Origin: a bacterium
GTDB lineage: Bacteria > Bacillota > Bacilli > Lactobacillales > Streptococcaceae
Length of the DNA stretch: 64,000 bases
Assembly (NCBI GenBank): GCA_905221215.1
Contig: CAJNCI010000002.1
Location: forward strand, 248,001 to 312,000
Direction of reading: 5' to 3'
A model generated the notes under the pieces. It saw only the letters and a program-made list of their open reading frames with translations. It was not told the origin of the DNA and did no database searches. Made by a program: the position numbers and the translations under genes. Within the stretch, counting starts at the first letter, position 1. Each line of letters starts with the position of its first letter. Of the stretch, positions 1 to 7,421 are shown in pieces.

Positions 1-35
1 ATTCCCCTCACCTGAGAAGAATGGTTTGCTTTTTA

Positions 36-902
36 TTATCCTAGAGACTGATGATTAAACAAGGCATGGGTTGCTTGGTGGATGTATTTTGCTGTCTCTG
101 CATTATTCATGGTGTAAAGATGCACACCGGCAACATCCTGAGTTACCAAGTCCACGATTTGGTCCACTGCATAGGCAAGTCCTGCTGCTCTGAGCGACTC
201 AGGGTCATGCTCATACTTGTCTAAGATGGCTTTAAATTTACGTGGAAGATGGATATTCTCACAAGTCTTCAAGAGGCGGAGAGCCTGATTTCGATTCAGA
301 ATTGGCATAATCCCTGCATGAATAGGAACATCAATCCCAGCCAAGATACACTTGTCTTGGAAATCATAGAAGCGCTCATTGTCAAAGAAAAGCTGAGTTA
401 CAAGGCTCGAACAACCTGCATCTACTTTCTTCTTAAGATTTTGAATATCTGAAATCTGATTTGGTGAATCTGGATGACCTTCTGGATAACAAGCACCAAC
501 AATATCAAAGTGAGGGGCTTGTTCCTTGATGAACTCAATCAAGTCGGTTGCATAGCGGAAATCCTTCTGTGGCTCCACATCAGGAATAATATCCCCACGC
601 AAGGCCAAGATTTTCTGTACCCCAACCTTGTCCAAGTCGGCAATGGTTTCAGCAACCTTGTCCTTAGTCAAATAGATGGCTGGCAAGTGAGCAATAGTCG
701 GAATCGCCAAGTCATTTTGGATAAAGTCAGCCAAACGAACCGTCGTTTCCTTGATATTAAATTTATTATTGCTGGCAGTCACACTGATAAAGTGGGGAGC
801 CAACTCCTGCATATCTTGAAGAGCAGAAATAATTTTATCATTACCCACGGCTGGGTTTGGAGGGAACACTTCAAATGAGAGTGACGGTGTTTGGCGTGAC
901 AT
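36..902 (-). CDS. metF: 5,10-methylenetetrahydrofolate reductase MetF
   Basis: MetF reduces 5,10-methylene-THF to 5-methyl-THF, the methyl donor used by MetE in the last step of methionine synthesis, and acts in the cytosol. The protein starts MSRQTPSLSFEVFPP, where the conserved Glu of the FEVFPP motif sits at the N-terminus of the TIM barrel. ALRGD (about residue 100) and GACYPEGHP (about residue 137) are typical family signatures, and the length of about 288 aa is normal. An ATG two codons upstream (906-908) is also open, but the AAGGA ribosome-binding site lies about 8 nt before the ATG at 900-902, so that start is preferred. It lies 102 bp downstream of metE in the same direction and is probably co-transcribed from the MET-box promoter. 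Confidence 0.95.
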   Translation of the reverse strand: MSRQTPSLSFEVFPPNPAVGNDKIISALQDMQELAPHFISVTASNNKFNIKETTVRLADFIQNDLAIPTIAHLPAIYLTKDKVAETIADLDKVGVQKILALRGDIIPDVEPQKDFRYATDLIEFIKEQAPHFDIVGACYPEGHPDSPNQISDIQNLKKKVDAGCSSLVTQLFFDNERFYDFQDKCILAGIDVPIHAGIMPILNRNQALRLLKTCENIHLPRKFKAILDKYEHDPESLRAAGLAYAVDQIVDLVTQDVAGVHLYTMNNAETAKYIHQATHALFNHQSLG

Positions 903-1004
903 AGTCATTATCCTTTTCTAGTTGATTTTTTCATTAGCTGGACTCTTTGAATCCGAGTGAAACAGGCAGATTGACAAAACAGTGCTTCTTGAGAAATCCT
1001 TATC

Positions 1005-3254
1005 TTACAATTTCTCACGCGCAGCTTTAGCTGCTTCCACAAGACGGATCAAACTTTCTTTTGTTTCTGGAATACCACGTGTTTTCAAACCACAGTCAGG
1101 GTTGATCCAAACTTTCTTGCTTGGCACTTTAGCAAGGATGGCTTCGATTGTGTGGTCGATTTCGCCTTCGTTCGGCACACGAGGTGAGTGGATATCGTAA
1201 ACCCCAGGTCCCACTTCTGTTTGGAAGTTCTTCGCTTTGAGTTCGTCCAAGATTTCAAGGTTTGAACGGCTAGCCTCAAATGAGATAACGTCCGCATCCA
1301 AGTTGTCGATAGCTGGGATGATATCTGTAAATTCTGAGTAACACATGTGAGTGTGGATTTGTGTATCTGGCGCTACTGTTGAGTGTACCAAGCGGAAGGC
1401 AGGAATTGCCCAGTCAAGGTAGTCTTCGTACCAGTCGCTACGACGGAGTGGCAATTTTTCACGAAGAGCAGCCTCGTCGATTTGGATGATTTTCACACCA
1501 GCAGCTTCAAGGTCCAGCACTTCATCCTTGATAGCAAGGGCGATTTGAAGAGTTGAATCCTTGATAGAGATGTCTTCACGTGGGAATGACCAGTTGAGGA
1601 TAGTAACAGGTCCAGTCAACATCCCTTTAACAGGTTTGTTTGTACGGCTTTGTGCATAGCTAGACCATTTAACAGTGATAGGGTTAAGACGAGTGACATC
1701 ACCCCAGATGATTGGTGGTTTCACCCCACGCATACCATATGATTGTACCCAACCATTTTTAGAGAAGAGGTAACCTGACAAGTTTTGACCGAAGTACTCA
1801 ACCATGTCATTACGCTCGAATTCACCGTGAACAAGGACATCAAAGTCGATATCTTCTTGCCATTTGATCCATTCATCGATCGTTTCAGCAAGGAAAGCGT
1901 CGTACTCTTCTTGAGACAATTCACCTTTACGGTAAGCCAAACGTTTAGCACGAACTTCTTTTGTTTGAGGGAATGAACCGATAGTTGTTGTTGGAAGAGC
2001 TGGAAGTTTGAAAGCTTCTTCTTGGATAGCTTCACGTTCTGCAAAAGCTGGCAAACGAGTGTAGTCTGCGTCTGTCAAGCCAGCGATACGCGCACGAAGT
2101 TCTGCATTTTCACCCACACGCTCAGTCGCAAAGAGTTCTTTGTTGGCTGCAAGTGCTTCTTCACCTTGACCATTGCGGATAGCATCCAAATCACGGATTT
2201 CGTCTAATTTTTCAACTGCAAAAGCAAAGTGGTTCAAGATAGCTGGTTCAAATTCTTCGTTAGCAGTTGTAAATGGCACATGAAGAAGTGAGCATGAGCT
2301 TGTCAAGACAATGTTTTCAGCTGGGATTTGTTCAAGAACAGCCAAGCTCTTTTCGTAGTTGTTGCGCCAGATGTTTTTACCATTGACAATACCTGCATAA
2401 AGAGTCTTGTCAGCTGGGAAACCACCTTTAACCAATTCAAGAGTTTTCTTACCTTCAACGAAGTCAAGACCGATAGCATCTACTGGCAAGTTTACAAGGT
2501 CAGCGTAAACGTCACGAACGTCACCGAAGTAAGTTTGAAGCAAGACTTCAAGACCTTTTTTGTCAGCCAAAAGTTTGTTGTAGAGGTTCAAGAAGAGAGC
2601 TTTTTCTTCAGCTGTCAAATCTTTTACAAGAGCCGCTTCATCCAATTGGATACGAGTCGCACCAAGTTCAGCCAATTTAGCAAAAACTTCTTGGTAAGCA
2701 GCTACTAAGCTGTCTACGAAATCTTCTGCTTTCACACCTTCTTCAAAGTCTGACAATTGAAGGAAAGTGAATGGACCTACAAGAACAGGACGAGTGTTCA
2801 ATCCTAGCTCTTTAGCTTCTTGGAATTCATCGAAAATCTTGTGACCAGCCAATTTTACTTGAGTGTCTTTTTCAAATTTAGGAACGATGTAATGGTAGTT
2901 GGTGTTGAACCATTTCTTCATTGGAAGGGCGCGAACATCCCCTTTTTCTCCTTGGTAACCACGACCCAAAGCAAAGTAGCGCTCAAGGTCAGACAAGTCC
3001 AAGTTTTGAACTGAAGCAGGTACCACATTAAAAAGGAAAGCTGCATCTAGGAAGTTGTCATAATGAGAAAAGTCATTTGATGGAATTTCAGTGATGCCTT
3101 TTTCTTTGACAATGTTCCAGTGTTTAGCACGCAAGTCTTTTGCTGCTGCCAAGAGTTCTTCTTCTGAGATTTCTTTTCTAAAGTATTTTTCAGTTGTAAA
3201 TTTTAATTCGCGGAATTCGCCCAAACGAGGGAAACCGATGATTGTAGTTGACAT
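1005..3254 (-). CDS. metE: Cobalamin-independent methionine synthase MetE
   Basis: MetE transfers the methyl group of 5-methyl-THF-triglutamate to homocysteine to form methionine without B12. The 749 aa length is that of the family. The N-terminal half begins [18 protein letters not shown]. The C-terminal catalytic half carries [10 protein letters not shown], the zinc-ligand region HTHMCYSEF and a final zinc Cys in [11 protein letters not shown]. The open frame runs 64 codons further upstream, but ATG 3252-3254 has a GGAGG site 7 nt before it and the conserved family N-terminus begins there, so the longer start is rejected. It is transcribed before metF. Confidence 0.96.
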   Translation of the reverse strand: MSTTIIGFPRLGEFRELKFTTEKYFRKEISEEELLAAAKDLRAKHWNIVKEKGITEIPSNDFSHYDNFLDAAFLFNVVPASVQNLDLSDLERYFALGRGYQGEKGDVRALPMKKWFNTNYHYIVPKFEKDTQVKLAGHKIFDEFQEAKELGLNTRPVLVGPFTFLQLSDFEEGVKAEDFVDSLVAAYQEVFAKLAELGATRIQLDEAALVKDLTAEEKALFLNLYNKLLADKKGLEVLLQTYFGDVRDVYADLVNLPVDAIGLDFVEGKKTLELVKGGFPADKTLYAGIVNGKNIWRNNYEKSLAVLEQIPAENIVLTSSCSLLHVPFTTANEEFEPAILNHFAFAVEKLDEIRDLDAIRNGQGEEALAANKELFATERVGENAELRARIAGLTDADYTRLPAFAEREAIQEEAFKLPALPTTTIGSFPQTKEVRAKRLAYRKGELSQEEYDAFLAETIDEWIKWQEDIDFDVLVHGEFERNDMVEYFGQNLSGYLFSKNGWVQSYGMRGVKPPIIWGDVTRLNPITVKWSSYAQSRTNKPVKGMLTGPVTILNWSFPREDISIKDSTLQIALAIKDEVLDLEAAGVKIIQIDEAALREKLPLRRSDWYEDYLDWAIPAFRLVHSTVAPDTQIHTHMCYSEFTDIIPAIDNLDADVISFEASRSNLEILDELKAKNFQTEVGPGVYDIHSPRVPNEGEIDHTIEAILAKVPSKKVWINPDCGLKTRGIPETKESLIRLVEAAKAAREKL

Positions 3255-3334
3255 GATGTGTCCTCCAAAATTTGTTGTTGAAACTATCTTAACAGAAAAG
3301 GAAGCGTCTGTATAATTGTAAAAAATTAGGCTTT

Positions 3335-3355
3335 GATATAGTTTGAAACTATATC
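3335..3355 (-). promoter_or_regulatory. MET-box operator upstream of metE
   Basis: A perfect 21 bp palindrome whose core, TATAGTTTGAAACTATA, matches the streptococcal MET-box bound by the LysR-type regulator MetR/MtaR. It lies about 80 bp before the metE start, where an activator site would sit. The regulator gene is not in the window, so control of metE-metF by methionine or homocysteine is inferred. Confidence 0.8.
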
Positions 3356-3370
3356 TATTTTTTGAACAAA

Positions 3371-3401
3371 AGAAAAAGACTTGAGACAAATGCCTCAAAT
3401 C
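3371..3401 (-). terminator. Rho-independent terminator after the XRE gene
   Basis: Read on the minus strand, an 8 bp stem (GATTTGAG/CTCAAGTC, one G-T pair) with an 8 nt loop is followed by TTTTTCTTTT. It separates the accessory block from metE. Confidence 0.6.
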
Positions 3402-3513
3402 CTTTGTATAGCTTGTTTTTGGCTGTATTTTTGTTAGAACGCTCAAACATGTTATTAGTAATTCTTATAAGTGACTATGACTTGTTATTAGAAAAGACTA
3501 TAACTGATTCTAG

Positions 3514-3807
3514 TCAGCTTTTCCCTTGTTCAAGTGGGACGACTGCTAGTGTCTTTCCTAAACTGGCTAGGACTTTTAAGACTGTGTCCAACTGAGGACT
3601 TGTCTTTCCTGTTTCCATCCTAGCTATGACAGGCTGGCTTACTCCACTAAGTTCTTCTAGCTTTTTCTGACTGATTCCTTGTTCATGCCTAGCCTCAATC
3701 AGCTCACTCATAATAGCCACTCGCATATCACTTTCAAGGATTTCCTCCTTAGTAAATAGTTCAGACCGGACATCCTTCCAATTACTACCAATAGCATTAT
3801 TCTTCAT
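3514..3807 (-). CDS. HigA-type XRE antitoxin/regulator, orphan
   Basis: A 97 aa Cro/C1-type helix-turn-helix protein. The N-terminal part (KNNAIGSNWKDVRSELFT) and the following helix MRVAIMSELIEARHEQGIS resemble HigA-class antitoxins. The HTH is about residues 43-75 (SQKKLEELSG ... PVIARMETGK). An in-frame GTG lies one codon upstream, but the GAGG site 8 nt before ATG 3805-3807 favours the ATG. In intact HigBA modules the toxin gene lies directly upstream and overlaps. Here only a toxin-like tail remains, so this is probably a surviving antitoxin that regulates itself. It could also be a stand-alone regulator. Confidence 0.75.
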   Translation of the reverse strand: MKNNAIGSNWKDVRSELFTKEEILESDMRVAIMSELIEARHEQGISQKKLEELSGVSQPVIARMETGKTSPQLDTVLKVLASLGKTLAVVPLEQGKS

Positions 3808-3874
3808 CACTTAATCCTCTTTCTTTTAAGTCCTTCAGTTCACGCTTGGCTTTTTTAAAATTATAACTTAAAAG
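3797..3874 (-). pseudogene. Possible C-terminal remnant of a HigB-type toxin
   Basis: A second reading frame of 25 codons ends in FKKAKRELKDLKERGLSDEE and a TAA that overlaps the start of the XRE gene by 11 nt. The basic AKRE.KDLKER tail resembles the C-terminus of HigB/RelE-like toxins, which are normally encoded just upstream with this overlap. The frame is closed upstream by TAA and has no catalytic region. The short length means chance similarity cannot be excluded. Confidence 0.35.
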
Positions 3875-3888
3875 TTAATAAAAGTAAA
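3860..3888 (-). promoter_or_regulatory. Promoter and possible operator of the XRE antitoxin
   Basis: On the minus strand, -35 TTTACT (3883-3888), a 17 bp spacer and -10 TATAAT (3860-3865). The inverted repeat AACTT-TT-AAGTT (3865-3876) overlaps the spacer, as expected for an autorepressing antitoxin. Confidence 0.55.
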
Positions 3889-3901
3889 TCCTAACACTCA
3901 T

Positions 3902-3935
3902 AAAAAAGAAGACCTTAGAAAAATTCCAAAGGTCT
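3902..3935 (-). terminator. Rho-independent terminator
   Basis: Minus-strand AGACCTT ... AAGGTCT, a 7 bp stem followed by TCTTTTTT. It ends transcription of the DUF1722/glycosylase pair. Confidence 0.7.
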
Positions 3936-3994
3936 CATCTTTATTATTCGAAAAAATTACGAGAAGAGTTATAAATTGAAGGCAATCCTTACTA

Positions 3995-4361
3995 TTATTC
4001 CAGCTCTATCACCTTCTCACGGAGATTATCCAAACACTCCTCATAGTATGCATCGTCATGTTCGCTGTATATAGGACTAGTCAACTTCTCCTCTACCAAA
4101 TCTTGGTAAGGAGGGCAGGTCTTGCCACGATAGTTCTTGTCCAGCCACTCTGGACTGACATTGTAGCCACGATTAGCCATTTCCTCCATGATTAAGCGAT
4201 GATAGGCATAGAGACGATAGGGCCGAGTGGGTAAAAACATAGTCCACTGTCGCATGCTTTCTGCCCCAGCCATTGCCACGAAGGGCGCAGCATTCTCGAT
4301 GTTGCCCCAAGAGTTGAGGACGGGGAAGTTGTGAAATCAAAGCCTCATGCCAAAGTCTCAT
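3995..4361 (-). pseudogene. Frameshifted pyrimidine-dimer DNA glycosylase-like gene
   Basis: Two frames together encode one protein of about 121 aa. The first (from ATG 4359-4361) reads MRLWHEALISQLPRPQLLGQ ... KHATVDYVFTHS. The second continues PYRLYAYHRLIMEEMANRGY to KVIELE, ending at 3995. The combined product matches the family annotated as pyrimidine dimer DNA glycosylase/endonuclease V-like (TIGR02328 type), a putative UV-lesion repair enzyme. The break lies in CTCGGCCCTATCG (about 4221-4226), where removing one G restores THS-PYRLYA. This is either a real inactivating insertion or a sequencing error. The start overlaps the upstream DUF1722 gene by 17 nt, so the two are translationally coupled. 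Confidence 0.75.
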
Positions 4362-4749
4362 AGGAGTCTCCTTTCAATAAAGTCGAATGTTGCAAGTAGG
4401 TATTTGGATAGCGTTTAAGCAAGTCTCTAGTCTTATCAATAACATCTTCCTTAGAAGCCTGACCAAAGCGATACTGATCCAGCAAGAGCATGTAGTCTTT
4501 TCTCTCAGCTTCTGTCGCTTTCTTTTTGAAATATCCCCAAATATGCTGAAAGGCATTGCAAACCTGCCCCCTATGTTCTGGGATTTGACAGGCACGGTCA
4601 ATCATCTCTTGAACCTGACTCACTTCCACCACTTCTTGCTTGAGATATTGACGAATATCATTGTAAATATTGCTAGAATGACTCAAAACGAGGTATTTGT
4701 TTCTAGCCCATAGTTGTTGGCAAAGGACACGTTGGTTGTTATTATTCAT
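4345..4749 (-). CDS. DUF1722 (YbgA-like) protein
   Basis: A 134 aa protein with a DUF1722 domain across nearly its whole length: WARNKYLVLSHSSNIY near residue 14, then AFQHIWGYFKKK (about residue 63) and LLKRYPNTYLQHSTLL (about residue 107). Function is not established. The domain is found alone or fused to DUF523, and some members associate with light or UV repair genes. Here it overlaps a UV-lesion glycosylase-like gene, which fits a DNA-repair role but does not prove it. No Shine-Dalgarno site precedes the ATG, and a TATAAT box (4757-4762) lies only 7 nt upstream. Confidence 0.7.
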   Translation of the reverse strand: MNNNNQRVLCQQLWARNKYLVLSHSSNIYNDIRQYLKQEVVEVSQVQEMIDRACQIPEHRGQVCNAFQHIWGYFKKKATEAERKDYMLLLDQYRFGQASKEDVIDKTRDLLKRYPNTYLQHSTLLKGDSYETLA

Positions 4750-4768
4750 ATTTGAGATTATACCGTGT

Positions 4769-5041
4769 TTACTCTATGATCTCCGCAATTTTTACATCGT
4801 AGACATGTTGAAGATTGAGCCAAGTTATCATCGAAATATTAGTAATGTTGGCTAACTTCTCAGCAATATCATTACTAATTGATTCCTCACCATTCACTAA
4901 TTTACCGAGCTTCATTTCAGAAATTCCTAAACGCTCTGCAAATTCTTTTTGCGTTACGTTATACTCTTCAATCAACTCTTCAACATACTGACCTGGATGA
5001 AAAGCAGTCAGATCTTTGTATTCATTAATTTTATTAGTCAT
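4769..5041 (-). CDS. HigA-family XRE regulator/antitoxin, no toxin adjacent
   Basis: A 90 aa protein with an HTH at about residues 26-57 (VTQKEFAERLGISEMKLGKL). The leader FHPGQYVEELIEEY is the hallmark of HigA-type addiction-module antidotes. AGGAGG lies about 11 nt before the ATG. No toxin gene adjoins it: the upstream gene is the TOPRIM protein, 63 bp away. It may be an orphan antitoxin or the regulator of the ATPase/TOPRIM pair. Confidence 0.7.
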   Translation of the reverse strand: MTNKINEYKDLTAFHPGQYVEELIEEYNVTQKEFAERLGISEMKLGKLVNGEESISNDIAEKLANITNISMITWLNLQHVYDVKIAEIIE

Positions 5042-5084
5042 AGTGATTGCTGACCTCCTATATTTCTATTGAACTTATTGGACT

Positions 5085-5097
5085 ACAAACTGTTTGT
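5085..5097. promoter_or_regulatory. Palindromic putative operator of the XRE gene
   Basis: ACAAACTGTTTGT is a perfect 6+1+6 palindrome in the 63 bp gap before the XRE gene. Its position suggests autoregulation. No good -35/-10 pair was recognised there. Confidence 0.4.
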
Positions 5098-5104
5098 CAG
5101 GATG

Positions 5105-5857
5105 TTATTTATAATTCTGAATCTTGTCAAACAATAACGCTAAATTAGAATACCCATTCGTCATTTCATTTTGTTTTATAAATTGCCATGATTGTTCGTA
5201 ATCGTCTGCCGGGCATCTGCTTTGGAAAAATGCTAAAATCTCTTCTTCTACTCCTGCATCGCCTTTTTCTTCATACTGGTCGATCAAATCATCAGCAGCA
5301 CCTATTTTTTCATGATTTGGTAATATCTTGCCAAATAAAACATGCTCCAAATTAACAGAATTATAATACACAAAAGTTTGAACTAACTTCCGCTTAACCA
5401 ACAAGGAAGTCCCATCTTTAATCAACTGATTGACATGCCTTGCCTTTCTCTGTCTCGTTTCAATAATATCCTTTTTCTTCTTCGTCGTTGAAAAGAGTAG
5501 CCTCCGAGTTTGTAAATCATATTGAAATGAATCTGTCCCTTCCATAGAATCATCTACAACTAAAGAAGTTGGATTCATAAACATGCCATCCGTATCTGTT
5601 ACAAAGGCAACAAACAGTAAATCACTTACCTCCCATTTTTCTGTAGCAAGAACCTCGCAAATTCTATCACTTGCAATTTTCGTTCCAGATGAGGCAGAAT
5701 ATCTCCTATCTGAAAAGACATCTCCATACATCACCTTTAGTGTGATATGCATATTCTCCAATCGTTCCACTAATGAATCTGTTACAAATCCTACAACAGT
5801 CTCATCGGATTCTCCCTCTACAAATACTAGAATAACCTTTCTACTTTTATTCGCCAA
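5105..5857 (-). CDS. TOPRIM-domain RloB/AbiLii-like protein, putative defence effector
   Basis: A 250 aa cytosolic protein with a TOPRIM signature. The motif VFVEGESDE has its metal-binding Glu at residue 14, and FVTDTDG supplies Asp88 and Asp90. OLD-type nucleases, AriB, AbiLii and RloB share this arrangement. The last codons of the upstream ATPase gene overlap it by 11 nt, and the pair is surely one operon. The start is TTG (5855-5857), with AGGGA about 7 nt upstream; no usable ATG exists near the TOPRIM motif. Inference: it is the nuclease or tRNase-like effector released or controlled by the ATPase on phage infection. The exact family (RloB, AbiLii, AriB/DUF4435) cannot be settled by eye. 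Confidence 0.65.
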   Translation of the reverse strand: MANKSRKVILVFVEGESDETVVGFVTDSLVERLENMHITLKVMYGDVFSDRRYSASSGTKIASDRICEVLATEKWEVSDLLFVAFVTDTDGMFMNPTSLVVDDSMEGTDSFQYDLQTRRLLFSTTKKKKDIIETRQRKARHVNQLIKDGTSLLVKRKLVQTFVYYNSVNLEHVLFGKILPNHEKIGAADDLIDQYEEKGDAGVEEEILAFFQSRCPADDYEQSWQFIKQNEMTNGYSNLALLFDKIQNYK

Positions 5858-7214
5858 GCTTGATCCCTGCCTTTCTCAAAGCTCGTTTAATTTTACTATT
5901 AGAAACTCCTTGATACAATTCTTCTTCGTGTCCACCCAGCTGAATTCCTCTCAAGTAAATATCTCTTAAGTTATTGCTTGGCTTAATGCCAGTTAGACGG
6001 ATATAACGATTTGTCGGACAAGCTGTTGAGAACACAACCTTGTAGGAAGGAAGTTTTTCTAGTACGCGTAAATTATGAGAAGTAAAAATGAGTTGTCCTT
6101 TGGCACTTTCAGAAAAAATTTCAATCAACTCGCCTAGTAGATATTCAAATACACCTGCATCCAATTCATCAATGACAGCGATAATATTCTCTTTATTATA
6201 TACTTCCACCAAAAATCCAAGCATACTAATAATTTTACGAATCCCTTCAGATTCATGTTTTAGAGAGAATCTTTTACCTGCACGATTCGAAATAAAACTA
6301 ACATTTCTTATTTTTTGTCCATCACTTCGAATCTCTATCTCACCTGCTTCCATTTCAAGTTTCAAGTCAGGGATAATAATGGGAACAATTTCATTCAAAT
6401 AGTCAATCGTGCTCTCATAAACACTATAAATTTCTTCATTTATAGAAATTCCTCCACTTTGAAGAAACATAGGGATAATCCCCTGATAACTCACATGAGA
6501 GTCACGATTCTGATAGTTAATTGTGATAGGAGTAACCCCACTACTATTCAAACTAGATAACTCTTGAGTAAAGATCCTCAAATTTTGATAAAAGTCTTGA
6601 ATGACATTATAAATTTCAACAAGCGTCGATAAATCTTGCTTACTTGAAGTATAAATAAATCCTACTAATTCTTTTGAGAAAATAAAGGAACGATTATCAT
6701 CAATAATTGTCTTTGTTAAAACACTAACCGCGTCCTTTCCCATAATAGTTCTTTGAGATTTTAAATAGCCCGTATGTCGCGGTTGCTCTGTATCAAAATT
6801 ACTTCCCTCATATTCGTATCTCAGTAAATAGCGGTATCTGGACCCAGCTTCTAGAGGTTTATAAGCAAGTTCTTCTTTTACAACCATTACATCTTGCATG
6901 CCTGTAGGTTCACTTGCAGCAAACTCGACTTTATATCGAATGATATAGGTTTCTGGGACTTCTAATTCTAAAGTAATCGCATTTTCCCCTACTTGGTCTA
7001 TGGCATTAAAAATCCCCTTTGTATGTTGTGGAATAGACTCACCTCTCATCAAGGCAGATAGAACTTCAAATACATCTACAACAGCTGTTTTTCCTGAACC
7101 ATTCTGACCATAAATTCCCGTTACATTGATAAAGTCAGATTTATTTTGAAAATCAATCACTCCATACTGCACGTTCTTTATATTCTCTATAATGAGACTC
7201 CTTAATTTAACCAC
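5847..7214 (-). CDS. AAA15/21-type ABC-like ATPase, RloA/AbiLi/AriA-like defence sensor
   Basis: A 455 aa SMC/ABC-like ATPase. Walker A is GQNGSGKT (about residues 36-43). The signature-like SEGIRKI, Walker B AVIDELDAG and H-loop FTSHN lie in the C-terminal third (about residues 315-385). The spacing lacks a coiled-coil hinge, as in the AAA_15/AAA_21 ATPases of OLD-like, PARIS (AriA), AbiL and RloA systems. It starts with GTG (7212-7214) preceded by AAGGAG with 9 nt spacing, and overlaps the TOPRIM gene. It lies next to a type I R-M operon, as Rlo (restriction-linked ORF) genes do. A phage-sensing role is inferred from family and context. Confidence 0.7.
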   Translation of the reverse strand: MVKLRSLIIENIKNVQYGVIDFQNKSDFINVTGIYGQNGSGKTAVVDVFEVLSALMRGESIPQHTKGIFNAIDQVGENAITLELEVPETYIIRYKVEFAASEPTGMQDVMVVKEELAYKPLEAGSRYRYLLRYEYEGSNFDTEQPRHTGYLKSQRTIMGKDAVSVLTKTIIDDNRSFIFSKELVGFIYTSSKQDLSTLVEIYNVIQDFYQNLRIFTQELSSLNSSGVTPITINYQNRDSHVSYQGIIPMFLQSGGISINEEIYSVYESTIDYLNEIVPIIIPDLKLEMEAGEIEIRSDGQKIRNVSFISNRAGKRFSLKHESEGIRKIISMLGFLVEVYNKENIIAVIDELDAGVFEYLLGELIEIFSESAKGQLIFTSHNLRVLEKLPSYKVVFSTACPTNRYIRLTGIKPSNNLRDIYLRGIQLGGHEEELYQGVSNSKIKRALRKAGIKLGE

Positions 7215-7251
7215 GCTTACGATCTCCTTCGTTTTCTTATATCTATTATAT

Positions 7252-7282
7252 CAAAAAAAGTCATTTTACATGACTTTTTTTG
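7252..7282 (-). terminator. Terminator between hsdM and the ATPase gene
   Basis: A perfect 12 bp stem, CAAAAAAAGTCA/TGACTTTTTTTG, with a 7 nt loop. T-runs occur on either strand. It separates the hsd operon from the ATPase/TOPRIM operon. The rest of 7215-7421 shows nothing clear. Confidence 0.7.
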
Positions 7283-7421
7283 ATTTATTACGCTGTTTTT
7301 TCTGCGTTATTTAAAAAGCAATTCTATTTCCTACTCAACATTCACATATCTATTAAGCAATGAGGATGCAAAACTGTAGTGTTCAAATACTCTACAATTG
7401 ATATACAAATCCGACTCCCCA

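Noticed and set aside
3255..3446. 64-codon N-terminal extension of MetE
   Set aside because: The family N-terminus and a GGAGG site fix the start at 3254, and the extension runs across the MET-box promoter.
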